Below the pieces are notes generated by a model that made no database searches, was not told the origin of the DNA, and was given only the letters and a program-made list of their open reading frames with translations. DNA of 49,561 nt from Rhodobacteraceae bacterium CG17_big_fil_post_rev_8_21_14_2_50_63_15 (GTDB lineage: Bacteria > Pseudomonadota > Alphaproteobacteria > Rhodobacterales > Rhodobacteraceae): NCBI GenBank assembly GCA_002783205.1, contig PFEY01000017.1, positions 49,999-99,559 on the forward strand, in the 5' to 3' direction. The position numbers were made by a program, and so were the translations under genes. This document shows positions 33,996-42,703 of this stretch, piece after piece (position 1 is the first letter of the stretch; every line of letters starts with the position of its first letter).

Positions 33996-34006
<11 letters not shown>
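33197..34006 (-). CDS. Inositol monophosphatase-family phosphatase
   Basis: A 269-residue Mg2+-dependent phosphatase. Metal-binding motifs are complete: GWLGEETGMSG near residue 73, [20 protein letters not shown] near residues 85-104, and LGPWDVAAGLLLVIEAGGDV near residues 214-233. Relatives act on inositol phosphates, 3'-phosphoadenosine phosphates or histidinol phosphate. Its position between the MDR dehydrogenase (11-base overlap) and the GT4 gene (4-base overlap) suggests removal of a phosphate from a pathway intermediate. HisN (histidinol-phosphatase) cannot be excluded, because no other histidinol phosphatase is seen here, but the operon context argues against it. Confidence 0.9.
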
Positions 34007-34961
<955 letters not shown>

Positions 34962-34966
34962 CCCCG

Positions 34967-35797
34967 TCAAACCTTCAACGCAATGGGGGCAGGCTGCTCC
35001 TGCGGTTCGTGCGGCCGGGCAAAGGGGGGTGCGCGGAGGCCGAAAAGACAGTCGAACACGACATCCGAGCCCAGCCCGTAAACCTGTGTTTCCGGGCGGC
35101 GGGCCTGCGCCAGACGCCGCACCGGTCGCGTCGTCAGCCCCTGCGGCCCGGCCCCGATCAGCAATGGGGCCACCGCGACGTGCAGCCGTGTCAGCGCGTC
35201 GGCCTCCAGAAAACCGGCGATGGTGATTGCCCCGCCCTCGATCAGAAGATGATGAAGCCCCCTGTCGCGCAGGGCCATGATCATGGCCTCGGGTGCAATC
35301 CATTTTTCGCCCGGCAGACGGATCACCTCGACGCCGGCAGGACGCGGCCTGTCCACCGTCTGAATCACGATGCGGCGCGCGCCATCCTCGGCCAGCAGCC
35401 GCGCATCGTCGGATAGCCGGCCGGATGGGTCGATCACCACACGGGCCGGATCACGCCCCGGCACCAGACGGACCGTCAGGCGGGGATCGTCATGCAGCGC
35501 GGTCTTGACCCCGATGATGACGGCATCGACGAGCGCCCGCATCCGGTGGAGATGCGCCAGACCGTCCGGCCCCGAGATGTCTGCCGAATCCCCGGCGACG
35601 GTGGCCACGCGCCCGTCGAGCGATTGCCCGATCTGCGCGACGATGTTGCGGCTGCCTGGCGCCGCGATCATTGCGCCATAAAGTCTGATCGCGGCGCGCT
35701 CGCCAGGGCTCCAGTCGCCGCAGCACAGACAGCAGGTGCCGGCGCGGGCCCCGAGGATACGCTCCCAGACCTCGGGTGTTACGTCGGTTTGATGCAT
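34967..35797 (-). CDS. RibD C-terminal-type pyrimidine/pterin reductase
   Basis: A 276-residue protein of the dihydrofolate-reductase-like RibD_C family. Family blocks: IVAQIGQSLDGRVATVAGDS near residues 52-71, RALVDAVIIGVKTALHDDPR followed by LTVRLV near residue 88, and HLLIEGGAITIAGFLEADAL near residue 185. The deaminase half of RibD is absent; instead there is an N-terminal extension of about 50 residues with TCCLCCGDW, a four-cysteine cluster that may bind metal. NADPH-dependent reduction of a pyrimidine or pteridine ring is the family activity; the substrate here is inferred from the PTPS-like neighbour. Confidence 0.87.
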   Translation of the reverse strand: MHQTDVTPEVWERILGARAGTCCLCCGDWSPGERAAIRLYGAMIAAPGSRNIVAQIGQSLDGRVATVAGDSADISGPDGLAHLHRMRALVDAVIIGVKTALHDDPRLTVRLVPGRDPARVVIDPSGRLSDDARLLAEDGARRIVIQTVDRPRPAGVEVIRLPGEKWIAPEAMIMALRDRGLHHLLIEGGAITIAGFLEADALTRLHVAVAPLLIGAGPQGLTTRPVRRLAQARRPETQVYGLGSDVVFDCLFGLRAPPFARPHEPQEQPAPIALKV

Positions 35798-35888
35798 CTA
35801 CTGCCCCTTCGATCTGCGGCTGCGACACGTGCCGTGCCGTCTCGGTTCCCGGTTATCCCCTGTCAACATAGAGACCGCCAAGAAAAAG

Positions 35889-36656
35889 TCACCCGTCGCA
35901 AGGGACCGCCAGCAGATCGAGATGACCGATTTCCACCCGGCTTCGCGCGATCATGCGACGACGGCGCGCGGCCCAACGCTCGGCGCCTGCAAACCCGGCC
36001 TCTTGCGCTGCTTCGGCAATGCCCGACAGCAGCAGCGCCTGCATCTTGGCGTCTTGCGGACCAAGGTGCCAGGGACTCGGAGCACACAGAACCTGGTAGC
36101 CGCGCGCGCGCAGCATCTCTGCCAGTCGCGCGCCCGCATCGGGTCCGAGGGCCGGACCAAACCCCTTGTCGCCGCGTTGATGCCGATTGAACCGCTCTGT
36201 CACTTCGGCATCGGAGCTGTCTTGCGGCGTCCAGCGCATCACGCCATCATAGCTCAGGGCGGCATAGAGGGCGATCTGGGTGCGCGCCAGCCGCTCGACC
36301 AGACGCCGGGCCCAGGCCTCGGAGACCAGATCGAACAGGGCCGAGGCGCTCACCAGCCGCACATCCGTGAGCGGTAGCATGTCGAGATCGGTCAGATCAC
36401 ACAGGCGGATCTCTGCCCCCGGATGACGCATCCGCGCTTCGCTGAGCAACGCTTGATCGTTGTCGAGCAGACACCAGTCCAGATCCTGCGCCCCCGCCGC
36501 AGCGAAAGCCCGAACCGTGGCTCCGGTGCCGCAACCAAGATCCAGCACACGCCCGTCGCGCCCGGCATGGACAATGGCTTTCGCGAGCAGCCCGGCATCG
36601 CGCGCGCGCAAATCCGCGGGGGCGCGCAGATCCAGCCAGACCCTGTCAAAAGCCAT
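35889..36656 (-). CDS. Class I SAM-dependent methyltransferase
   Basis: A 255-residue methyltransferase with the SAM-binding motif I VLDLGCGTGATVRAFAAAGA near residues 37-56, motif II WCLLDNDQALLSEA, and LVSASALFDLVSEAWARRLV near residue 100, typical of the post-motif II helix. The C-terminal half is less conserved. No membrane segment. It starts one base after the PTPS stop, so it is translated with it. The methyl acceptor is unknown; N- or O-methylation of a pterin-like ring is a guess from the operon. A 91-base gap separates it from the RibD-like gene. Confidence 0.88.
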   Translation of the reverse strand: MAFDRVWLDLRAPADLRARDAGLLAKAIVHAGRDGRVLDLGCGTGATVRAFAAAGAQDLDWCLLDNDQALLSEARMRHPGAEIRLCDLTDLDMLPLTDVRLVSASALFDLVSEAWARRLVERLARTQIALYAALSYDGVMRWTPQDSSDAEVTERFNRHQRGDKGFGPALGPDAGARLAEMLRARGYQVLCAPSPWHLGPQDAKMQALLLSGIAEAAQEAGFAGAERWAARRRRMIARSRVEIGHLDLLAVPCDG

Positions 36657-36657
36657 C

Positions 36658-37053
36658 TCAGATGTCGGCTTCGTACCAGCCGCGGGCGACGTGGCTTTCC
36701 TGTAGCGTCACGCGGATCCGGCGCAGGCGCCCGGCATCCCCGAGCCCGTGCGATCTGGCGCTGTGACGCAGGCTCTCCCAGATGTAATGGCAGAGGAATT
36801 CGGTGGTCGTGAACTTGCCCGCGAAGTCCGGTTTGGTATCGAGATTGCCATACCGCAAAGGCGCGAGCGCGCGCGATAGCGCCGCGCTGGCCAGCCCGAT
36901 GTCGACGACAAGACCATGGGCGTCGAGATCCTCGGTGAAAAACGCGGCATCAACCACAAAAGTGGCGCCATGAACCCCCTGCGCCGGGCCAAAGACCGGC
37001 GACGGCAGGGAATGGGCAATCATGATGTGATCACGAACTTCGACGGCGAACAC
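36658..37053 (-). CDS. PTPS/QueD-family protein with altered active site
   Basis: A 131-residue T-fold protein. The family core is recognisable: VRDHIMIAHSLPSPVFGPAQ, with the first zinc-ligand His, then GVHGATFVVDAAFFTEDLDA, VVDIGLASAALSRALAPLRY, NLDTKPDFAGKFTTTEFLCH and ESHVARGWYEADI. The canonical C-x3-HGH reads A-x3-HGA here: the catalytic Cys and the third zinc His are both replaced. This marks a divergent subfamily whose reaction may differ from pyruvoyl-tetrahydropterin or carboxy-tetrahydropterin synthesis. The GTG at 37053 has AAGGA eight bases upstream and fits the family length; an internal ATG would cut the first strand. It is the first gene of the six-gene operon. Confidence 0.88.
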   Translation of the reverse strand: MFAVEVRDHIMIAHSLPSPVFGPAQGVHGATFVVDAAFFTEDLDAHGLVVDIGLASAALSRALAPLRYGNLDTKPDFAGKFTTTEFLCHYIWESLRHSARSHGLGDAGRLRRIRVTLQESHVARGWYEADI

Positions 37054-37247
37054 GGGCGCATCCTTCCATAAATGATCGAATGAAGGTAACACCAAGGCAT
37101 GGGCGGTCAAGCCGCGCGATATGGTGAAAAATCTCCCGCGCGCCACCGAAGAATTCACTGGACGGAGGCGAGCATGACTTTACGTCGGGTGAGTGACTGC
37201 CTATCACACCCGATCCACTGGTCTGATTGCCGCATCAGGAGGATTAC

Positions 37248-39017
37248 TTGACCATCATAGTGACGGATAGGGACCGCCGCACCAGCCGCACATCCCCGAC
37301 GCTCGCGGCGCGGCGGCGGGTCGTCCTTTGTCTCAATGTTGCCACCACGCTCGGGTTGTTCGCGATGATGGCATCCTTGTTCACGCCGATGGGGATCACA
37401 TTGGCCGAGGCGGCGCTGCTCGTCTGCTTCGCGCTGACCTTGCCCTGGTTGTCGATCGGGCTGTGGAACAGCATACTCGGCTTGCTGATTGATCGTCGGT
37501 ATCGGGCGGATGCGGCGGTCCATGTCACCCCGGCGCTGGCCCGTGTCTCTGACGATGCCCCGATCACGGCGCGCATCGCCATTGTCATGCCCTTGCGCAA
37601 CGAAGATCCCGATGCCTCGATTGCCCGGCTCAGACGGCTTGAGGCCGAGATTGCCCGCAGCCCCTGGGGGAGGTGTTTCTCTTATCACGTCCTGAGCGAT
37701 ACCGACGATGCCGGGATCGCCACCAAGGAAGAGGCAAGCCTTGCCGCGTGGCGCAGGGCGCGGCCCGATGCCCGCATCCACTATCGCCGCCGGACCGAGA
37801 ACAACGGATACAAGGCCGGTAACATCGCCGACTTCCTGCACAGCACGGAGGGGGAAAGCGATTTCTTCCTGCCGCTCGATGCGGATAGCGAAATGGGCGC
37901 CGCGACGGTGTTCCGGTTGATCCGGGTGATGCAGGCGAGCCCCGAGATCGGCATGGTGCAAAGCCTCGTGATCGGGCTTCCCTCGCGCAGCTTCTTCACC
38001 CGCGCCTTCCAGTTCGGAATGCGCCATGGGATGCGCGCCTTCACGCTTGGCTCGGCATGGTGGCAGGGCGATTGCGGACCGAACTGGGGCCATAACGTTC
38101 TGATCCGGACCGCTCCTTTCAAGGCGCAGTGCATGTTGCCGGTCCTGCCGGGACGCGGCCCGCTCTCGGGACCGATCCTGAGCCATGACCAACTCGAGGC
38201 GGTGTTGATCCGGCGTGCGGGCTACGAGGTGCGCGTGATCGCCGAGGAAAGCGAAAGCTATGAGGAGAATCCGCCCAGCCTCGTGGATTTCATTCGTCGC
38301 GAATTACGCTGGATGAATGGCAATCTGCAATATCTCAGGTTGCTCGGAATGCGCGGTCTGAAACCGGTCAGCCGCATTCAGCTCGTGCTGGCCATCCTGA
38401 TGTATGTCAGCGCCCCGGCATGGATGGCCTTCATCCTGTTGGGTGCCGGGATGGTGGCCTTTTCCACGCAGATGACCACGGTTCCCACAACCACCGGCCT
38501 CGTCCTCTTCGGCATCATCCTCACGCTCAGCCTCAGCCCAAAGATCATGGGGCTGGCGCAGGTGTTGGCCAGCCCGCGCCGCAGCGACGCCTATGGCGGG
38601 CGTGTGCGCGTGCTGCTGAGCGGTGTCGCCGAGATCGTCCTTTCCATGCTCACCGCCCCGATCGTGGCCTTTGCGCTCACCCGCTTTGCGATCGGGCTGA
38701 TCTTCGGACAGCGGATTGGCTGGAACGCGCAGCAACGCAGCCGCGCGCGCCTGGAATGGGGCGAAGCGGCGCGGGTTCTCTGGCCGCAGACGCTGTTCGG
38801 ACTGGCGCTCGGCCTCTGTTTCGCCGTGACCGCGCCCTGGGCGCTGATCTTTGGCGCGCCGATTGTTTTGGCGCTTGCCGGTGCGATCCCCATCGCGGTA
38901 ATCTCGTCCCTGCCGCGGCTGGGCCAGTGGTCGATGCGCGTTGGTCTCTTTGCCATTCCGGAGGACCGCAAATCCAGCGCAAGCGATGCGCCCACCATTC
39001 ACGTCACCACCGTCTGA
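37248..39017 (+). CDS. opgH: Membrane glucosyltransferase OpgH/MdoH-like (periplasmic glucan synthesis)
   Basis: A 589-residue GT2 inner-membrane enzyme. Two membrane helices near residues 25-80 are followed by the catalytic domain: TARIAIVMPLRNEDPDASIA near residues 106-125, SYHVLSDTDDAGIATKEEAS, the DxD-type FFLPLDADSEMGAATVFRLI near residues 205-224, and RRELRWMNGNLQYLRLLG near residue 359. Further helices extend to residue 560. OpgH polymerises beta-glucan from UDP-glucose for osmoregulated periplasmic glucans. It is shorter than enterobacterial OpgH (about 850 residues), as in many alphaproteobacteria. The TTG at 37248 follows AGGAGG by five bases; a GTG at 37260 is too far from it. No opgG lies in the window; a YceI gene follows. 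Confidence 0.9.
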   Translation: MTIIVTDRDRRTSRTSPTLAARRRVVLCLNVATTLGLFAMMASLFTPMGITLAEAALLVCFALTLPWLSIGLWNSILGLLIDRRYRADAAVHVTPALARVSDDAPITARIAIVMPLRNEDPDASIARLRRLEAEIARSPWGRCFSYHVLSDTDDAGIATKEEASLAAWRRARPDARIHYRRRTENNGYKAGNIADFLHSTEGESDFFLPLDADSEMGAATVFRLIRVMQASPEIGMVQSLVIGLPSRSFFTRAFQFGMRHGMRAFTLGSAWWQGDCGPNWGHNVLIRTAPFKAQCMLPVLPGRGPLSGPILSHDQLEAVLIRRAGYEVRVIAEESESYEENPPSLVDFIRRELRWMNGNLQYLRLLGMRGLKPVSRIQLVLAILMYVSAPAWMAFILLGAGMVAFSTQMTTVPTTTGLVLFGIILTLSLSPKIMGLAQVLASPRRSDAYGGRVRVLLSGVAEIVLSMLTAPIVAFALTRFAIGLIFGQRIGWNAQQRSRARLEWGEAARVLWPQTLFGLALGLCFAVTAPWALIFGAPIVLALAGAIPIAVISSLPRLGQWSMRVGLFAIPEDRKSSASDAPTIHVTTV

Positions 39018-39032
39018 CAGGGGAGAGAGGAC

Positions 39033-39623
39033 ATGACCAACCATCGCTTGACCGCATTCTGCACGCTGACCGCCCTTGGCCTTGCACAACCGCTGCACGC
39101 AGAACCCCTGCGCTGGCAGATCGACCCCGAGCATACCGTTGTTGCCTTCACCATCATGCATGCGGGCTATGCCAGGGTGCTGGGCCGGTTCCCGGATATA
39201 TCGGGGCATTTCGTCTATGACCCCGAAACGCAGGAACTCGGCGAGGTGCAGGCCACGATCGGCGCCCAGAGCGTCGATACCGACCACGAAAAGCGCGACA
39301 CTCATGTCCGGTCGGCCGATTTTCTGGATGCCGAGGCCCATCCCCAGATCACCTTTGTCGGCACCGCCAGCACCAGAGAGACCGAAACCACCGGCACCGT
39401 CACCGGCGATCTGACGATCCGCGGTGTGACGCAGCCCGTAACCCTCAGCGTGACGCTCAACAAGCACGCGGTTTATCCATGCTGCCACGGCAAGGATACC
39501 CTCGGGCTCTCAGCCACCACGGCGATCCTGCGCAGCGATTTCGGAAGCACCTATGCCCTGCCTGAATTCGTCGGCGATGCGGTTGAAATCATGCTGGAAT
39601 TCGAGGCGAACCGCGCCGAATGA
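39033..39623 (+). CDS. YceI-family periplasmic protein
   Basis: A 196-residue exported lipocalin-like protein. The signal peptide MTNHRLTAFCTLTALGLAQP ends near LHA. The mature domain starts EPLRWQIDPEHTVVAFTIMH and has the family blocks VDTDHEKRDTHVRSADFLDA, HPQITFVGTAS and GDLTIRGVTQPVTLSVTL. YceI proteins bind long isoprenoid chains in a hydrophobic barrel (family knowledge). The gene begins 15 bases after opgH on the same strand with GGGGAGAGAG upstream, so co-transcription is likely, an unusual partner for a glucan synthase. The following 218 bases hold no convincing gene. Confidence 0.93.
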   Translation: MTNHRLTAFCTLTALGLAQPLHAEPLRWQIDPEHTVVAFTIMHAGYARVLGRFPDISGHFVYDPETQELGEVQATIGAQSVDTDHEKRDTHVRSADFLDAEAHPQITFVGTASTRETETTGTVTGDLTIRGVTQPVTLSVTLNKHAVYPCCHGKDTLGLSATTAILRSDFGSTYALPEFVGDAVEIMLEFEANRAE

Positions 39624-39841
39624 TCGCGCGTGCGGCGGACCAAGCAGCACGGCAAGGCGATATGTTCACGTCGCGGCCATCCGCACTGCCCTCCCCCCGG
39701 CAGAGCGCCAGCGAGTCACGGCCAGGTGCCGACACAACGGGCGCAAAGCGGCGAATGAAACTGCGACAGTCCAGTGCACGATCTCGAAGCCGCAGGCGAC
39801 GAAGCTTTGCGTGATGCCTCGATCTGACCTGTGACTCTGAC

Positions 39842-40771
39842 CTATTTCAAGGCGATGGAAATGTCGGTCTGCATCTGTTCGACCGCAGTCTCCAGGTCCT
39901 CAATGAATGCGCGGGCGACCATGGATTGCGTGGCATATCCCGGCGTCAGGATCGAGACGCTGTTCGATATGCGCGGCAGGAACCGTCGGATTGACAGGCG
40001 GGTGGACTCCGGGGCCTGCAGAAGATGGCCGTAAGCTGTGATCATGTCGCAGATCATCGCACAGGCCCCGGCGGCGACGAATTGCAGCCCCGGAAGGGAG
40101 GTGCGCAGTTCGATGCGTTTGTTGAACCGACATCCGGCATCCCGAAAGGCGGCTTCGGTCTGTATGGTGCTCCCGTGACGGTCGAACAGGACGGCCATCG
40201 GACGACCGTCGAGATCGGCGGGGGTGACGCATTCGGCACGCGCCAGCGGGTCATCGGCAGGCAGGAGGCAAACGCAGTCCAGTTCGTAATCCGTCTGATG
40301 GATAGACTCGCGCGGCTGCGGGGTTTCGGCAAACCCTAGATCGAATTGCTGCGATGCGATCAGGTCTTCGATCACGTCAGAGGAGCGCATGATCAACGAC
40401 ATCTCCAGATCATCCCGCCCCTTGAGGAACCGGGTCATGAGCCTTGGCAGAAAGACGCTGGATGCCGCCGGGAGACAGGCGATTTGAAGTTTGCCCGACT
40501 GAAGCGAGCCAAGACGGATAAGCGTGCGTTCGGTCCGTTCGACCCGGCCCAGGATGTCTTCGCATTCCTCGAGAAAGAAATGTGCCTCCGGCGTCGGGGT
40601 CAGCTTTCCGTGGGCCCGCACAAACAGGGCAAAGCCCAGTTGATCCTCGAGCGCATGGATCATGGTGGAGACCGCCGGCTGCGTGCGCCCGACGCTGCGC
40701 GCCGCCTGGCTGATCGAGCCCGAGCGCATGACCTCGCGAAAGGTGGCAAGCTGGCGGAGGGAAAGGTGCAT
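39842..40771 (-). CDS. LysR-family transcriptional regulator
   Basis: A 309-residue LysR-type regulator. The N-terminal winged helix-turn-helix (residues 3-62) reads LSLRQLATFREVMRSGSISQ, AARSVGRTQPAVSTMIHALE and DQLGFALFVRAHGKLTPT. The effector-binding domain follows (about 93-300). The ATG at 40771 is the conserved LysR start; a longer frame adds an implausible extension read across the TRAP gene. It is divergent from the TRAP transporter and dehydrogenase genes, so it probably controls them in response to their substrate. An A/T-rich inverted repeat lies in the shared intergenic DNA. Confidence 0.93.
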   Translation of the reverse strand: MHLSLRQLATFREVMRSGSISQAARSVGRTQPAVSTMIHALEDQLGFALFVRAHGKLTPTPEAHFFLEECEDILGRVERTERTLIRLGSLQSGKLQIACLPAASSVFLPRLMTRFLKGRDDLEMSLIMRSSDVIEDLIASQQFDLGFAETPQPRESIHQTDYELDCVCLLPADDPLARAECVTPADLDGRPMAVLFDRHGSTIQTEAAFRDAGCRFNKRIELRTSLPGLQFVAAGACAMICDMITAYGHLLQAPESTRLSIRRFLPRISNSVSILTPGYATQSMVARAFIEDLETAVEQMQTDISIALK

Positions 40772-40776
40772 CTTGC

Positions 40777-40826
40777 ATATAAATCCATTTGATGGACTTA
40801 AAGATATAATCAAATTGAATTTATAT
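40777..40826. promoter_or_regulatory. A/T-rich inverted repeat between LysR gene and TRAP operon
   Basis: ATATAAATCCATT (40777-40789) and ATTGAATTTATAT (40814-40826) are inverted copies with two mismatches, around a central region containing a perfect TATAAT at 40805-40810. The position between divergent genes suits LysR-type binding sites. No single promoter could be assigned. Confidence 0.5.
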
Positions 40827-40885
40827 TCCTTGTCCAGTCTAATCTGATGACAGCCGGTGCACCGAGACATCGGCAAGGGGAAACC

Positions 40886-41356
40886 ATGGACACCTTCGCG
40901 AAATACCTGCTGACGGCGCTGATCTGCGTGGTCGCGCTTGGTCAGTTCGTGCAGGTCATCACGCGCTATGTCTTGCAGGTGCCGGTGATGGGGCTCGAGG
41001 AAACGATGCTCTATCCGACCTTGTGGCTCTACATTCTGGGGTCGGTCAACGCCTCGCGCGAGAACACCCATATCCGCGCCAATGTGCTGGAAATCGTTCT
41101 CAAGACCGAGCGGGGGCACACAATTCTCGCCATCGTCGGCGAGGTGATCAGCCTGATCGTCGGTCTGTGGCTCTTGTCCTGGGCCTGGGATTATACCCGC
41201 TATGCCTGGCGTGTCTGGCGCGAGAGCCCGACGCTCTATATCCCGACGTTTTATTCCGACATTGCGCTCTTGGCCGGGCTGGGGCTGATGATGGCCTACA
41301 CCTGCTGGCACCTTTGGCGGCACATCCGCGCCCTGCGCAAAGGAACATCGGCTTGA
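40886..41356 (+). CDS. TRAP transporter small permease (DctQ type)
   Basis: A 156-residue inner-membrane protein with four helices, starting MDTFAKYLLTALICVVALGQ. The DctQ block QVPVMGLEETMLYPTLWLYI lies near residues 31-50, followed by SRENTHIRANVLEIV. The ATG at 40886 follows AAGGGG; an earlier in-frame ATG lacks a site. Its TGA overlaps the TTG start of the large permease by four bases. With the M and P subunits it forms a sodium-driven importer for a carboxylate-bearing solute (family knowledge). Confidence 0.93.
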   Translation: MDTFAKYLLTALICVVALGQFVQVITRYVLQVPVMGLEETMLYPTLWLYILGSVNASRENTHIRANVLEIVLKTERGHTILAIVGEVISLIVGLWLLSWAWDYTRYAWRVWRESPTLYIPTFYSDIALLAGLGLMMAYTCWHLWRHIRALRKGTSA

Positions 41357-42663
41357 TCGAGATCGCGCTTCTCGCCATTGCCCTGCTGGTGATCACCCTG
41401 ACGCTGGGCGTGCCGCTGCCCTACTGCTTTGGGGCCGCGCTGATGGTGATGTATTTCATCGGCGATGTGACGATGAAGGGGATGATGCTCTGGGGGTTCC
41501 AGCAACTCGGCAACCCGGTGCTGCTGGCCATTCCGCTCTTTGTCCTTGCCGGGACAATCATGTCCGAAAGCGGCATTGCCGCCTCGCTCCTGAGCTTCGT
41601 CAACGCCTTCATCGGCCATGTGCGGGGCGGCCTTGGCGTGGTCGCCGCCGTGTCTTGCGCGGTGATCGGGGCAATCTCCGGCTCGGGCCTGACGGGGATC
41701 GCCGCCATCGGCCCGCTGCTGATCCCCGAGATGGAAAGGCGCGGCTATCCGCGCGAATACGCCACCGCCCTCATCGCCAATTCCTCGATCCTCGGGTTGC
41801 TGATCCCGCCCTCGGTCACGATGATCGTCTATGGTTGGGTGACGGACACCTCGATCCTGGCCTGTTTTCTGGCCACGCTCGGGCCGGGGCTGCTGATCAT
41901 GGTGTCCTTTTCGGTGGTCAACCTCTTCATGGCGCGCAAGTTTCCGCTGGTGCTCGATGACAAGCCGACGTTTTCGGAGCTGTCGGGAGAAGTGGCGCGG
42001 CGCGGCTTTCACGCCTTCCCGGCGCTCTTGATGCCGGTGATCATCCTCGGCGGCATCTATGGCGGCGTGATGACCCCGACCGAGGCCGCCGCCGTGTCCG
42101 TGATCTATGCGGTGCCGGTGGGATTCCTGATCTACAAGGGTCTGAAACTGGAAAATTTTCTGTCAGCCGGCAGGGAAGCCGCGACCGCCGTGGGCGCGAT
42201 CATGATGATGATCCTCTTCTCCATGATCCTCAGCCAGATGTTCGTCTATGAGAGCATCCCGCAGCAGCTTGTGCAGGGCATTTTCACCATCACCGAAAAC
42301 AAGGTGCTGCTTCTCATCCTGATCAACATCTTGCTGTTTCTGGTCGGCATGGTGGTCAACGACGTGACCGCGATCATCCTGATCGCCCCGCTGCTCTTGC
42401 CGCTGATGAACGCCATCGGGGTCAGCCCGGTGCAATTTGCCGCGATCATGGGGGTCAACACCGCGATGGGCGGCGTGACACCGCCCTATGCCTCGATCCT
42501 CTATCTTGGCGCGCGAATCGGCAAGGTGAAGGTCACAAAAGTGATCCCGCCCGCGATGAAACTCATTCTCCTCGGCTACGTGCCGGTGGTGTTTCTTACC
42601 TCGCTCTGGCCGGATCTCTCGCTCTTTCTGCCGCGTTTCTTTGGCTATGACGTGGCGCCCTGA
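41353..42663 (+). CDS. TRAP transporter large permease (DctM type)
   Basis: A 436-residue inner-membrane permease with about 12 hydrophobic segments. Family motifs: GNPVLLAIPLFVLAGTIMSE near residues 51-70, AVSCAVIGAISGSGLTGIAA near residue 98, ANSSILGLLIPPSVTMIVYG near residue 142, and AAIMGVNTAMGGVTPPYASI near residue 364. The start is TTG at 41353, overlapping the DctQ stop, with AAAGGA eight bases upstream; the longer frame would run through the whole small-permease gene out of frame. Confidence 0.93.
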   Translation: MIEIALLAIALLVITLTLGVPLPYCFGAALMVMYFIGDVTMKGMMLWGFQQLGNPVLLAIPLFVLAGTIMSESGIAASLLSFVNAFIGHVRGGLGVVAAVSCAVIGAISGSGLTGIAAIGPLLIPEMERRGYPREYATALIANSSILGLLIPPSVTMIVYGWVTDTSILACFLATLGPGLLIMVSFSVVNLFMARKFPLVLDDKPTFSELSGEVARRGFHAFPALLMPVIILGGIYGGVMTPTEAAAVSVIYAVPVGFLIYKGLKLENFLSAGREAATAVGAIMMMILFSMILSQMFVYESIPQQLVQGIFTITENKVLLLILINILLFLVGMVVNDVTAIILIAPLLLPLMNAIGVSPVQFAAIMGVNTAMGGVTPPYASILYLGARIGKVKVTKVIPPAMKLILLGYVPVVFLTSLWPDLSLFLPRFFGYDVAP

Positions 42664-42703
42664 CCACCCTGAAATCTGTAACCAAACAAAGGAGTAACCC
42701 GAA

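Noticed and set aside
35889..39017. Queuosine biosynthesis cluster (because of the QueD-like gene)
   Set aside because: No queC, queE or queF gene is nearby, and the QueD-like protein lacks the catalytic Cys and one zinc His.
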